DNA of 64,000 bases from Acidimicrobiia bacterium (GCA_022820925.1 JAJEEO010000003.1:124001-188000); one strand, 5' to 3'; counted from the first letter of the stretch, positions 1 to 8,680 are shown. Numbers and translations: made by a program. The notes: generated from the sequence alone by a model not told the origin.

Positions 1-637
1 CGGCAAGTTGGTAGAAGCTGATGTCGAACGCGTACTCGACGAAGCCCGAGGTGTGCCCGAGCAAGTCACGCACGGTCACGGCGGCGGCGTGTTCGTACCC
101 CGGTGCCCAGCCATCGCCCAGGTACTGCGCAACCGGCGCGTCGAGCTCGACCAGGCCTTCGGAGACGAGCTGCAGCACGACAGCAGCAGTGACCGACTTG
201 GTGACCGAGCCGATGCGCACATGGTGATCGACCGTCATGGAAGTGCCAGTGGCGAGGTCGCTCACACCCCAAGCGAACGTGCTGGGCTGGGCACCGCCGC
301 GGGTGATACCCAGCACGATGCCGGGCGCCCCGGTGCGGTCCATCCAGTCTCCGATAGCGGCGCTGAGCGGATCGAGTTGCTCGCCCGTGTCGGACTCAGC
401 CTCCGGCTCGTCCTGTGGCACAGCCGTCGTGGTCGGCGCGGCGGTGGTGGCAGGCGGTGCCTCGGTGGTGGCCGGAGGCGGGGCGTCAGTGGTGGGCGCC
501 GGGGCAGCGGTCGTCGGCGCCGGTGCTTCGGTAGTGGTCGGGGGCGGGACGGTATTGGCCGGCGTTGTCTCGTCGGTACTGCTGCAGGCGGTTGCCAGCA
601 GGCCCAGGCTCAGCAAGATCGATGCGAGTCGCTGCAT
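1..637 (-). CDS. Beta-lactamase-family serine hydrolase lipoprotein, 3' end cut by window edge
   Basis: The first 212 residues are visible and the C-terminus lies beyond base 1. The start is ATG at 637. Residues 1-18 form a lipoprotein signal ending in LLATAC, with lipidated Cys18. Residues 20-80 are a Thr/Pro/Ala-rich linker that would lift the domain off the membrane. A domain then begins with G-I-V-L-G-I and has S-V-T-K at 144-147, the SxxK nucleophile motif of class C beta-lactamase/DD-peptidase-like hydrolases, followed by an HTSG segment near 195. The family includes penicillin-binding proteins, esterases and D-aminopeptidases, and the substrate cannot be told from the visible half. A TACGCT box lies six bases upstream of the ATG and suggests a leaderless transcript. 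Confidence 0.85.
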   Translation of the reverse strand, partial: MQRLASILLSLGLLATACSSTDETTPANTVPPPTTTEAPAPTTAAPAPTTDAPPPATTEAPPATTAAPTTTAVPQDEPEAESDTGEQLDPLSAAIGDWMDRTGAPGIVLGITRGGAQPSTFAWGVSDLATGTSMTVDHHVRIGSVTKSVTAAVVLQLVSEGLVELDAPVAQYLGDGWAPGYEHAAAVTVRDLLGHTSGFVEYAFDISFYQLA

Positions 638-643
638 GCAGTC

Positions 644-649
644 AGCGTA
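644..649 (-). promoter_or_regulatory. Putative -10 box (TACGCT), leaderless start
   Basis: On the minus strand TACGCT is followed by six bases and then the ATG of the serine-hydrolase lipoprotein. The spacing would put transcription start at or next to the A of ATG. The same arrangement recurs at several other genes in the window. No convincing -35 hexamer was seen. Confidence 0.35.
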
Positions 650-689
650 AGGGGCTGATATATCTGCTTGGACGAGCCAGGGGGCCGAT

Positions 690-2264
690 GTGAATCTTGG
701 AATGCTGCTCTTCATGCCGGCGACCATCGCCGGAGAACAGGTCATCCTGATCGACACCTCGACGGAGGCCGGCGGCGGCACCGCCCGCGAGGTCACCTAC
801 CAGGAGCTGCTCGACAACGTGGGACGGGTGGCCGGGATGCTGACCACGCTCGGGGTCGGCGTCGGCGACCGGGTCGGCATCTTCGCCACCAACAGCGTCG
901 AGTGCGTCGAGGCCATATTCGGCGGCGCGTTCTGCGGCGCTTCGGTCGTGCCGATGAACTTCCGGGCCGGCCAGGAGGAGACAGCGCATCTGCTCAGCGA
1001 CAGCGGCATCAGCGTGCTGTTCACCGAGTCGCGCTACCTCGATCTCATCAACGAGAACAAGCCCGACGATCTCGAGCACGTTTACGTGCTGGACGACCCG
1101 GATTCGTTCGCAGCTGCCCGCGACGAGTCCTTCGAGCTGCCAGTCCCCGAGGACGTCGAATTCGACGGGCTGTGCACGCTGCTGTACACCAGCGGCACAA
1201 CGGCGATGCCCAAGGGCGTCAAGCTGACCAACGGCGCGATCACCGGGTACGTCATGGGCACCAACGACGCCGCGACCGGCGAGGACATGGGCCGGATGGC
1301 CGTGGCCGCGCCGCTGTACCACATCGCCGGGCTGACCTCGATGCTCAACGCGCTCTACAGCGGGCGTGTCGTGGTGCTGTTGCCGCAGTTCCAGGCCGAG
1401 TCGTGGATCGAGTGCATCCAGCGCCACGATGTGACTCATGCGTTCCTGGTGCCCACGATGCTGGCGCGGGTGCTGCATGCATCGAACTTCTCGCCGGACG
1501 CGTTCGCCAGCCTCGAGGCGGTCACCTACGGCGCGGCACCGATGCCGCCGTCGGTCATCCGCCATGCAATCGACGAGTTCCCGCCGAACGTGTCGTTCGC
1601 GGGGGCCTACGGCCAGACCGAGACCACCTCTACCGTGGCCGTTCTGGATCCCGACGACCACCGCATCGACGGCACGCCCGAAGAGCAGGAGCGCAAGCTG
1701 CACCGGCTCTCGTCAGTGGGCCAGGTGCTCGAGGACGTGCAGGTGCGCATCGTGGACGCCGACAGCGGCGAGCCGGTCGAGCCCGGCGTGATCGGCGAGG
1801 TGCAGCTGTGGACCGACCGGGCGATGGACGGCTACTGGGGCCAGGACGAGAAGACCCGGGTCACCATCGACGACGAGGGCTGGGTGCACACCGGCGACCT
1901 CGGCTACCTCGACGACGATGACTACCTGTTCCTGCATGGCCGCACCGGTGACATGATCATCAGGGGCGGCGAGAACGTGCTGCCCGATGAGGTCGAGGCG
2001 GTGCTCTACGACCATCCCGACGTGCTGGAAGCCGCGGTGGTGGGCCTGCCGAGCGAGGAGTGGGGCGAGCGGGTGGCTGCTGCCGCGGTGGTGCGTGACG
2101 ATGCCGCCACCTCTGGCGAGGATCTCGTTGCGCACGCGCGCGAGCGACTGGCGCCGTTCAAGCGCCCCGAGTTCGTGCACCTCATGGACGAGCTGCCGCG
2201 CACCTCAACCGGCAAGCTGCTGCGCCGCCAGCTCATCCCGATGCTCGACGAGCTCGGCATCTGA
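690..2264 (+). CDS. AMP-forming acyl-CoA synthetase / ligase (ANL superfamily)
   Basis: A 524-residue class I adenylate-forming enzyme that activates a carboxylic acid as acyl-AMP and then acyl-CoA. The phosphate-binding loop YTSGTTAMPKG is near 166-176, AYGQTETTS (A5) near 306, GWVHTGDLGYL with the ribose-binding Asp near 397, GRTGDMIIRGGENV (hinge) just after it, and the catalytic-lysine motif TSTGKLLRR near the C-terminus. GTG at 690 follows an AGGGGG ribosome site. Length is normal. Substrate is not evident. The following CoA-transferase and hydrolase genes on the same strand suggest a small organic-acid or fatty-acid catabolic set. Confidence 0.93.
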   Translation: MNLGMLLFMPATIAGEQVILIDTSTEAGGGTAREVTYQELLDNVGRVAGMLTTLGVGVGDRVGIFATNSVECVEAIFGGAFCGASVVPMNFRAGQEETAHLLSDSGISVLFTESRYLDLINENKPDDLEHVYVLDDPDSFAAARDESFELPVPEDVEFDGLCTLLYTSGTTAMPKGVKLTNGAITGYVMGTNDAATGEDMGRMAVAAPLYHIAGLTSMLNALYSGRVVVLLPQFQAESWIECIQRHDVTHAFLVPTMLARVLHASNFSPDAFASLEAVTYGAAPMPPSVIRHAIDEFPPNVSFAGAYGQTETTSTVAVLDPDDHRIDGTPEEQERKLHRLSSVGQVLEDVQVRIVDADSGEPVEPGVIGEVQLWTDRAMDGYWGQDEKTRVTIDDEGWVHTGDLGYLDDDDYLFLHGRTGDMIIRGGENVLPDEVEAVLYDHPDVLEAAVVGLPSEEWGERVAAAAVVRDDAATSGEDLVAHARERLAPFKRPEFVHLMDELPRTSTGKLLRRQLIPMLDELGI

Positions 2265-2322
2265 GGCCGGTCCCGAGGCTCGGCGCGGCACCGCTGGGCT
2301 CGCCGGGATCGCAAGCGCAGCC

Positions 2323-3543
2323 GTGAACACCGCCCCGGCGCTGGGGTATCGGGACGATCACCTGCATCTGTTGGCGTGTGCCGCCGCACGCCGATCGGTG
2401 AACGTCCAGGCCACGGCATCGGTGGGCGAGCTGCTGGACGTCATCGGGCATGCCGTGCGCGGTTCTGCTGTGCCGACACTGCCGCCAGACCGCCAGGACA
2501 GCGCCGAAAGCGGTGGCGGCGATTCGCGTGGGTGGCTCCGGGTTTGGGGTTACGACGATGCATTGCTCGCTGAGCGTCGCCACCCGACCGCCGCTGAACT
2601 CGACGCTGTCACGCACGATGTTCCGACCGTGCTCCACCACGTCACCGGTCACGTGGCGGTGGTGAACACGGCCGCGGGCCGAGCATTGGGCCTGACGTCT
2701 GGCGACGTGCTCGTCGAGCGCCAGGATCTGCTGGCTGCGGTGCCCCGGGATGATCGCAGCGCGACGGTGGCGGGTGTCACCGAGGTGCTGACTGACTTGG
2801 CCTCAGCGGGCATCACCGCATGCACCGACGCGACGCATACCAACGATCTCGAGGCGCTGGAGTTGCTCGCGGACGCAGCCGCGGCCGTGCCGTCGGTGTC
2901 GATTACGGCGATGGTGGGCGCAGACCGGCTCGCATCGCTCGGCGGTCGGGGGTTCGGGACGACGGTGCAGAGTGCCGAGACGGCGAAGGTCGGACCCGGG
3001 AGCGTGCGCATCGGACACGCCAAGGTCATGCCGCATCACGATGACGACGGCGCGATCGCCGATTTGGTAGCGATGGCGCGCGCTCATCGATTTCCGGCGG
3101 CGGTCCACGTCATGGACATCGACACACTGCAAGCGGCCTTGGATGCGTTGGAGGCGCACCCGCAGCTGCCGGCCGGGACGGCGACGAGCGATGCTCGCCG
3201 CCCAGTGCCCGACCGCATTGAACATTGCGCGCTGGCATTGCCCGAGCAGCTCGATCGCATTGCCCGCCTCGGCGTGAAGGTCGTGACCCAGCCCAGCTTC
3301 GTGACCCGGCGCGCGCAGAAGTACCGCGAACAGCTCCCGCCGACCGAGCAGGCGTGGCTGTGGCCGCTGGCGAGCCTGCTGCGTCGCGGCATCTGCGTCA
3401 CGCTGTCCTCCGACGCCCCGACAGTTCCCCCGGATCCCGCGGAGTGGATAGCAGCTGCCACGGGCCGCGACCTCGCGCCCGCTGAGCGCATCGACCGCGA
3501 AACCGCTCGCCGACTGTGCTCGGGAGTCGGCGCAGACGGCTGA
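2323..3543 (+). CDS. Amidohydrolase family 3 (YtcJ-like) reduced to its barrel
   Basis: A 406-residue metal-dependent hydrolase. GTG at 2323 is chosen because longer frames run into the preceding ligase gene. The visible metal-site motifs follow the YtcJ order: H-L-H at residues 13-15, IGHAKVMPHH near 229 (usual Lys position), AVHVMD near 260, RIEHCAL near 297 and SSDAPTVPPDP near 363. Typical members begin with about 60 residues of beta-sandwich before the HxH motif and end with a second sandwich strand set. Here the protein starts almost at HxH and stops soon after the SDAP motif, so the small domain is missing at both ends. It may be a natural minimal form, or the substrate-shaping part may be lost. 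Substrate unknown. Confidence 0.75.
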   Translation: MNTAPALGYRDDHLHLLACAAARRSVNVQATASVGELLDVIGHAVRGSAVPTLPPDRQDSAESGGGDSRGWLRVWGYDDALLAERRHPTAAELDAVTHDVPTVLHHVTGHVAVVNTAAGRALGLTSGDVLVERQDLLAAVPRDDRSATVAGVTEVLTDLASAGITACTDATHTNDLEALELLADAAAAVPSVSITAMVGADRLASLGGRGFGTTVQSAETAKVGPGSVRIGHAKVMPHHDDDGAIADLVAMARAHRFPAAVHVMDIDTLQAALDALEAHPQLPAGTATSDARRPVPDRIEHCALALPEQLDRIARLGVKVVTQPSFVTRRAQKYREQLPPTEQAWLWPLASLLRRGICVTLSSDAPTVPPDPAEWIAAATGRDLAPAERIDRETARRLCSGVGADG

Positions 3544-3631
3544 GTACGCTGCCGCATCGCCGCTGTCCGGCACGTAACGGCCAGCGCACGGCAAGAAGCA
3601 ACCAGCGCAGGATGAGCAAGGGGGAGGACCG

Positions 3632-4828
3632 ATGGCCGGGCCGATGGAGGGCATCCGCGTCGTCGAGTTGGGCGTGTGGATCGCCGGACCCGCCTGTGGC
3701 GGGATCCTGGCTGACTGGGGCGCCGATGTCGTCAAGGTGGAAACACCGGACGGCGACCCGTTCCGTTCGCTGGATTGGCTGTATGCGGGCGACGGCAACC
3801 CGCCGTTCGATCTCGACAACCGCGGCAAGCGCAGCATTGCGTTGGATTTGCGGCAGCCGGAGGGGCTCGACGCGTTGCACGCCCTGCTGGCTGAGGCCGA
3901 CGTGTTCCTGTCCAACATCCGGCCCGGCGGGCTCGAACGCATGGGACTCGACTACCCGTCGCTCGCGGAGCGCTACCCGCACCTGATCTACGCCAGCGTC
4001 ACGGGCCTCTCGCTGCGAGGCGACGAGCGCGATCGCCACACCTATGACGTGGGCGCGTTCTGGTCCCGGGCGGGGATCGTCAGGTCGCTGACCCCCGAAA
4101 ATGCCGAGCTGCCGTACCAGCGCGGCGGCATGGGCGACCACATGACCGGGCTGGCGGCAGCGGCCGGGGTTGCCGCTGCACTGTTCCACCGCACCAGCAC
4201 CGGCAAGGGTCAGCTGGTGGAGTCGTCGCTGTTGCGCCTGGGCACCTACCTGCTGGGCTGGGACCACAACGTCACTGCCATGACCGGCACCGAGACCGTG
4301 GCGTGGGGCCGTGACAGCCCGCCCAACCCGCTCATCAACTGCTACCGCTGCGGCGACGGCGAGTGGCTCTGGATGCTGGGCCTCGAAGGCGATCGCCACT
4401 GGCCGTATGTCCTGCGTGCACTGGATCAGCCGCAGTGGGAAGACGACCCCCGCTTTGCCGACATCGTGCTCCGCCTCGAGAACACCGCTGCCCTCACTGC
4501 GGAGATGGACGCCGTCATGGCGACGCGCACGCGCGCCGAATGGGGCGAGATCTTCGATGCCAATAATGTCTGGTGGGCCCCCGTGCAGTCGACGCTGGAT
4601 ATGCGCTCCGACCCCCAGGCCCACGCTGCGGGCTGCTGGGTGACGGTGCCGACGCCGGACGGCGGTGCGACCGAAATGGTCGCGACGCCGGTGGATTTCT
4701 CCGAGAGTGCGTGGGCGCCCGGTGGGCCGCCGCCAGAACTCGGCCAGCACACCGAGCTGATTCTGCTCGAGCACGGCTACGACTGGGTCAACATCGAGCG
4801 GCTGAAGCAGGCAGGCGTCATCCCCTGA
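3632..4828 (+). CDS. Class III CoA-transferase (CaiB/BaiF family)
   Basis: 398 residues. The family moves CoA between acyl-CoA and a free acid through an aspartyl-CoA thioester. The N-terminus has the usual IRVVELGVWIAGPACGGILADWGADVVKVE pattern (residues 6-35). The catalytic Asp falls at residue 169 in GMGDHMTG, the same number as in well-studied relatives. A strong ribosome site (GGGGGAGG) precedes ATG at 3632. It sits downstream of an acyl-CoA synthetase and an amidohydrolase on the same strand, so it may hand CoA to a product of that pathway. The acyl group is unknown. Confidence 0.93.
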   Translation: MAGPMEGIRVVELGVWIAGPACGGILADWGADVVKVETPDGDPFRSLDWLYAGDGNPPFDLDNRGKRSIALDLRQPEGLDALHALLAEADVFLSNIRPGGLERMGLDYPSLAERYPHLIYASVTGLSLRGDERDRHTYDVGAFWSRAGIVRSLTPENAELPYQRGGMGDHMTGLAAAAGVAAALFHRTSTGKGQLVESSLLRLGTYLLGWDHNVTAMTGTETVAWGRDSPPNPLINCYRCGDGEWLWMLGLEGDRHWPYVLRALDQPQWEDDPRFADIVLRLENTAALTAEMDAVMATRTRAEWGEIFDANNVWWAPVQSTLDMRSDPQAHAAGCWVTVPTPDGGATEMVATPVDFSESAWAPGGPPPELGQHTELILLEHGYDWVNIERLKQAGVIP

Positions 4829-4961
4829 CGCATGCCGTCGAGAAACGGCCTCGCGTCGAGACCGAGGCCGGGCGTGAGATAACTTCGATCCGCCGCGTCG
4901 CCGTGCGTCGCGAACACAGCATCACGGACGGACGAGACGGTGCGGCGGGGAGGAAGAGCGG

Positions 4962-6131
4962 ATGATCGAGCCGGTCAGCGCTCGAGTTCTGACACCCGAG
5001 TGGGCGCCGACGGTCATCCCCGCGCCCTACGACTCACTGACATCTGACGAGCGTGCCCAGCATCTCGCCGAGAATCCCGACTCCTTCGCCCACGTAGCCG
5101 GATCGCCGCCCGAGACGTTCGGCCACCCGAGCGAGCACCTGCGGCACGCCGCCCGCAGCACCCAGGCGCTTGACCGGCTGATCGGGCGCGGTGCCTTCGG
5201 CACGACGCGGTCGCCGAGCCTCTATGTCCACTGCGTGGAAGCCGACGGCTACATCCAGCACGCATTGCTGGGCGCCGTCCACCTCGACACGCACGAGTTG
5301 CGGCCCCACGAGGACACTCAGCCTGGCCGGGTCCACGGCTTGGCGGTGCACTTCACCGAAGTGGGGCGCATGTCCAGCCCGGTGGTCGTCACCGCACCGA
5401 ACCTCGACAACGTCACCGGCGTCATCGAGGCCACGCTCGCTGCAGCGGGCGATCCTCTGCCGCTCGAGCCGCTGCTCGACACCAAGACTGCCGACGGGGC
5501 CCGCGTCACCTTGTGGCCTGCGGTGATCCCCGGCGGAACCAGCGTCGATCTCGAAGGGCCGCTGTACATCGTGGACGGGCATCACCGGGTGGCCGCCGCT
5601 CGACAGGCCGGCTTCACGCAGGTGCTCGTCGCACTGGTGCCGGCGTCGGAGCTGCACCTCGTCGGTTTTGACCGGGAGCTGAGCGAGCTCGACATGATGC
5701 CCAGGCGTGTGGCCGATCTGCTGGGCGCCCGTTGCGATGTCGTCGAAGTCGCCGATGCCGTCGCCGCTCGGCCCGCTGAGCCAGGGTGGGTCGGCATCGG
5801 GGTCGCCGGGCACTGGTTCCGGGCTCGACGCCTCGATGTGGATGTGCGAGCCGATATGCCCTCGGGCGTCGACCCCGCGCGGGGTCTCGATGCGGCGTTC
5901 GTGCATGACTTCGTGCTGGCCGAGATCTTCGGCGTCACCAACGCCTCCGATCCCCGGATCACCTACCGGCCCACCAGCGTCGCCATCGCCGAAGCGCCCG
6001 TCACGATCATGCTTGCGCCGGTGCCGCTCGACGCAGTCTTCGACGTGGCAGATTTTGGCGGCGTGATGCCGCCGAAGACCACGTACTTCTTGCCCAAAGC
6101 CCGATCGGGTGTGCTGCTGGTCCGCTGCTGA
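4962..6131 (+). CDS. DUF1015 family protein
   Basis: 389 residues matching the DUF1015 family by its signature elements: an N-terminal PAPYDSL segment, a VDGHHRVAAARQAG motif near 204-217 and a C-terminal MPPKTTYFLPKARSG motif near 368-382. The DGHHR motif recalls ParB/sulfiredoxin-like nucleotide-using folds; the role of this family is uncertain, and in other organisms it often lies near serine or phosphoglycerate metabolism genes. It ends 13 bases before cobU and may be co-transcribed with the cob genes, although nothing in the protein links it to cobalamin. Confidence 0.85.
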   Translation: MIEPVSARVLTPEWAPTVIPAPYDSLTSDERAQHLAENPDSFAHVAGSPPETFGHPSEHLRHAARSTQALDRLIGRGAFGTTRSPSLYVHCVEADGYIQHALLGAVHLDTHELRPHEDTQPGRVHGLAVHFTEVGRMSSPVVVTAPNLDNVTGVIEATLAAAGDPLPLEPLLDTKTADGARVTLWPAVIPGGTSVDLEGPLYIVDGHHRVAAARQAGFTQVLVALVPASELHLVGFDRELSELDMMPRRVADLLGARCDVVEVADAVAARPAEPGWVGIGVAGHWFRARRLDVDVRADMPSGVDPARGLDAAFVHDFVLAEIFGVTNASDPRITYRPTSVAIAEAPVTIMLAPVPLDAVFDVADFGGVMPPKTTYFLPKARSGVLLVRC

Positions 6132-6144
6132 TGCGACCGGATCC

Positions 6145-6699
6145 ATGCTGATCGCGCTCACCGGCGGCGCTCGCAGCGGGAAGTCCACAGCAGCCATCGC
6201 GATGGCGACGTCGTCGGAGACCCCGGTGACCTTCATCGCCACGGCAGAGGCCCGTGATGCCGAGATGGCCGAGCGCATCGATCGCCATCGGGCGGAGCGG
6301 CCGGCGGGCTGGAGGACGATCGAGGCTCCTCGCGACCTCGTCGGTGCCGCAGGGGAGGCGGCCCCCGCCGAAACCGTCGTGATCGACTGCCTGTCCATGT
6401 GGGCTGCCAACAGGATGCTGGAGGGAACCAACGCCGACGAGAGCGTCGACGCTGCATGCGTGAGCGAGATCACGGCCGAGACCCGCGAGCTGGTCGCACG
6501 CCTGCGTGGACGCGACGGCACGTCCATCGTGGTCACCAACGAGGTCGGTTCAGGCGTGGTTCCTGCCACGTCGCTCGGGCGCGCCTACCGCGACCTGCTG
6601 GGGTCGGTGAACCAGATCGTCATCGGTGCCGCAGACCGCGCCTGCTTGGTCGTGGCGGGAAGGCTGCTGGAACTCGCCGAGCCCGATGGCTGGGCGTGA
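6145..6699 (+). CDS. cobU: Adenosylcobinamide kinase / adenosylcobinamide-phosphate guanylyltransferase
   Basis: 184 residues. It phosphorylates adenosylcobinamide and then adds GMP to form AdoCbi-GDP. The P-loop GGARSGKS is at residues 7-14. RIDRHRAERPAGWRT contains His48, the probable guanylylated histidine. Downstream are IDCLSMW, TNEVGSGVVPATSLGRAYRDLLG (residues 131 on) and NQIVIGAADRACLVVAGRLLEL, all typical of CobU. ATG at 6145 is preferred because it puts the P-loop at the usual distance from the N-terminus and avoids overlap with the previous gene. It is first in a cobU-cobT-cobS run. Confidence 0.95.
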   Translation: MLIALTGGARSGKSTAAIAMATSSETPVTFIATAEARDAEMAERIDRHRAERPAGWRTIEAPRDLVGAAGEAAPAETVVIDCLSMWAANRMLEGTNADESVDAACVSEITAETRELVARLRGRDGTSIVVTNEVGSGVVPATSLGRAYRDLLGSVNQIVIGAADRACLVVAGRLLELAEPDGWA

Positions 6700-7759
6700 G
6701 GCCGTGACCGGATCGTCGCCCGAAGCTCGGCAACCGGCAGGCCCATCCCTGCTCGAGCGGATGCTGGCGGACCTGCCGGGGCCAGATGAGGCTGCACGGC
6801 AGGCGGTCGCCCAGCGAGCGTCGGAGATCCTGCGGCCTGCCGGCGCGTTCGGACCTCTTGACCGCGTGGCAGCGTGGCTGGCGGGCTGGCAGGGAACCGC
6901 CGAACCGTGCGTCGAGCGACCAGCAGTGCTCGTGTTCGCGGCCGACCACGGCGTTGCTGCCGAGGGTGTGAGCGCGTATCCGGTCGAAGCCACAGCGGCC
7001 ATGGTCGAAGCCGTCAACAAGGGGGCCGCAACCATCTCGGCCGTAGCGCGTCTGGTCGGCGCTACGGTGCGCGTCGACGATCTCGGTGTCGGAGATCCCA
7101 CCGGAAACCTGCGAGTTGCCGATGCGATGACACCCACCTCGTTCGACGAGGCCGTCGAGGCGGGCGCTGACGCGGTGTCCGAGGCAGCCAGGGATGGGGC
7201 CGACTTGGTGATCCTCGGTGAGCTGGGCATCGGCAACACCACCGCGGCTGCGGCGGTCTGCGGCGCGCTCTTCAGCGCGGGAGCTGAGCCGCCGGACGCC
7301 GCCGCCGCGAAATGGACCGGACCGGGCACCGGTGTGGCGGGCGGCGCCCTGGCCCACAAGCAAACTGTGGTGCGCGATGCGCTGGCTCGCGTCGGAGAGA
7401 TTGCGCCGCTGGAGGCATTGCGGCGGCTGGGAGGCCGTGAGCTGGCGGCGATGGCCGGAGCGGCCGTGGCAGCGCGCCACCGCTCGATTCCAGTGGTGAT
7501 CGACGGGTTCATCTGTACTGCGGCGCTTGCGCCGCTGCAATTGGCCCAAGCGGGCAGCCTGGACCACTGCATCGCCGGGCACTGCTCGGCCGAGCCGGGT
7601 CACGAGCACTTGCTGGAGCGGCTCGGTCTCGAACCGTTGCTGCGCCTCGATCTTCGCCTCGGCGAGGGCTCGGGGGCTCTCGCTGCAGTCCCGATCATCA
7701 GGATCGCAGCCACTGCGGTCACCGATGTCGCCACACTCGCCGAGTGGGGCCTGGCGTGA
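6686..7759 (+). CDS. cobT: Nicotinate-nucleotide-dimethylbenzimidazole phosphoribosyltransferase
   Basis: 357 residues from ATG at 6686, overlapping cobU by 14 bases; GTG at 6704 would also work. The enzyme makes alpha-ribazole-5'-phosphate for the lower loop of cobalamin. Recognisable motifs are VFAADHGVAAEGVSAYP, GELGIGNTTAAAA, GPGTGV, LGGRELAAMAGA, PVVIDGFICTAA and HCSAEPGHEHLLERLGLEPLL, and the catalytic Glu lies in the C-terminal GEGSGA segment. Its TGA stop overlaps the first GTG of the 29-bp repeat array that separates it from cobS. Confidence 0.95.
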   Translation: MAGREAVTGSSPEARQPAGPSLLERMLADLPGPDEAARQAVAQRASEILRPAGAFGPLDRVAAWLAGWQGTAEPCVERPAVLVFAADHGVAAEGVSAYPVEATAAMVEAVNKGAATISAVARLVGATVRVDDLGVGDPTGNLRVADAMTPTSFDEAVEAGADAVSEAARDGADLVILGELGIGNTTAAAAVCGALFSAGAEPPDAAAAKWTGPGTGVAGGALAHKQTVVRDALARVGEIAPLEALRRLGGRELAAMAGAAVAARHRSIPVVIDGFICTAALAPLQLAQAGSLDHCIAGHCSAEPGHEHLLERLGLEPLLRLDLRLGEGSGALAAVPIIRIAATAVTDVATLAEWGLA

Positions 7760-7898
7760 GCTTGCGAAACGTATGGGACACGGCGTGAGCTTGCGAAACG
7801 TATGGGACACGGCGTGAGCTTGCGAAGCGTATGGGACACGGCGTGAGCTTGCGAAGCGTATGGGACACGGCGTGAGCTTGCGAAACGTCGGGGACTCA
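7754..7898 (+). repeat. 29-bp tandem repeat, five copies, between cobT and cobS
   Basis: Five head-to-tail copies start at 7754, 7783, 7812, 7841 and 7870. A sixth truncated copy at 7899 is the beginning of cobS itself. All copies start GCGTGAGCTTGCG. The first two are identical, as are the third and fourth; those pairs differ by one A/G change. The fifth diverges at its 3' end. The unit begins with the cobT stop/cobS start overlap, so the array looks like a duplication of that junction. There are no spacers, so it is not a CRISPR. Confidence 0.97.
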
Positions 7899-7904
7899 GC
7901 GTGA
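7756..7904 (+). other. Chain of five overlapping 10-codon mini-ORFs
   Basis: Each repeat copy has a GTG that opens a 10-residue frame (MSLRNVWDTA or MSLRSVWDTA; the last is MSLRNVGDSA). Each frame ends with TGA inside the next copy, so successive frames overlap by GTGA. They begin at 7756, 7785, 7814, 7843 and 7872. The last ends at 7904, overlapping the cobS GTG at 7901. A GGGA lies about six bases before each GTG from the second onward. A ribosome finishing cobT could pass through all five by termination-reinitiation before starting cobS. The frames are plain in the sequence; translation is inference. Confidence 0.55.
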
Positions 7905-8647
7905 GCTTGCGTTATGCGTGGGCCTTCCTGACCCGGCTTCCCGGCGGAGCGCACCCGCCGACCGAACGCGACCTGGGGCGCAGCGTCCCCTGGTTCCCGC
8001 TCGTCGGCGCAATCGTGGGCGCCTTGAGCGGGGCGATGTTCTGGGCGGTGTGGCAGCCTTTGGGCGCTCAGCTCGCGGCAGTCGTGGCCGTCGCCAGTGG
8101 TGTCGTCGTGACCGGCGCATTCCACGAGGACGGCCTGGCCGACACGGCAGACGCCCTCGGCGGCACGACGCCCAAGGAGCGCCGCGAGATCATGAAGGAC
8201 TCCCGGCTGGGGACCTTCGGAACGCTGGCGCTGGTGCTGGCAACGCTGGTGCAGGTCTTCGCTGTCATGCCGTTGGCTGCACGAGACGCGATCATCGCCA
8301 TGGCCCTGGCCCATGGCGTGGGCCGGGCGCTGGCGGTGACAGCGATGGCAACGATGCGGGCGGCGTCAGGAACTGGCTTGGGGCATGGCTATGCGGCCCA
8401 CCTTCGGGCCGCGCCGTGCGCCCTGTCGATGCTGGTCAGCTACGGCGCGGCATTCGCTCTTGGGCCCGTGGGCGTATTCGCTGTCGGTGCCGCCACAGGC
8501 GGTGCTCTGGCGGTCGGTCTGGTCGCCCGCTTCCGGTTCGGCGGCATGACCGGTGACGTGCTCGGCGCGACCGCCCAGGTCAGCCAGATGGCCGCGCTGG
8601 TGGCAGTGTCGCGGCTGCACGACGACTTCGGCTGGTTCTGGGCGTAG
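7901..8647 (+). CDS. cobS: Adenosylcobinamide-GDP ribazoletransferase (cobalamin synthase)
   Basis: 248-residue integral membrane enzyme that joins AdoCbi-GDP and alpha-ribazole (phosphate) in the last steps of cobalamin assembly. The family motifs are clear: FLTRLP near residue 9, PLVGAIVG, FHEDGLADTADALGG near 73-87 and REIMKDSRLGTFG near 96-108. Several hydrophobic helices follow, including VGVFAVGAATGGALAVGLVA. GTG at 7901 is within the last copy of the tandem repeat and overlaps the stop of the final mini-ORF. With cobU and cobT it supports cobinamide salvage; no corrin-ring genes are in the window. Confidence 0.95.
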   Translation: MSLRYAWAFLTRLPGGAHPPTERDLGRSVPWFPLVGAIVGALSGAMFWAVWQPLGAQLAAVVAVASGVVVTGAFHEDGLADTADALGGTTPKERREIMKDSRLGTFGTLALVLATLVQVFAVMPLAARDAIIAMALAHGVGRALAVTAMATMRAASGTGLGHGYAAHLRAAPCALSMLVSYGAAFALGPVGVFAVGAATGGALAVGLVARFRFGGMTGDVLGATAQVSQMAALVAVSRLHDDFGWFWA

Positions 8648-8670
8648 AGTCCTGCTCGAATCTTCCGCCC

Positions 8671-8676
8671 TACCGT
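8671..8676 (+). promoter_or_regulatory. Putative -10 box (TACCGT) before a small membrane gene
   Basis: TACCGT lies four bases before ATG at 8681 and no ribosome site is visible, which fits a leaderless transcript as seen at other genes here. No clear -35. Confidence 0.3.
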
Positions 8677-8680
8677 TCGA

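Noticed and set aside
1987..2322. N-terminal extension of the amidohydrolase frame into the acyl-CoA synthetase gene
   Set aside because: These codons overlap the well-defined C-terminus of the ligase in another frame and give Arg/Ser/Cys-rich sequence without resemblance to an amidohydrolase N-terminus.
7754..7898. Possible CRISPR array because of regular 29-bp units
   Set aside because: The units are directly adjacent with no spacers, and each is a translated-type junction related to the cobS start. No cas genes are near.
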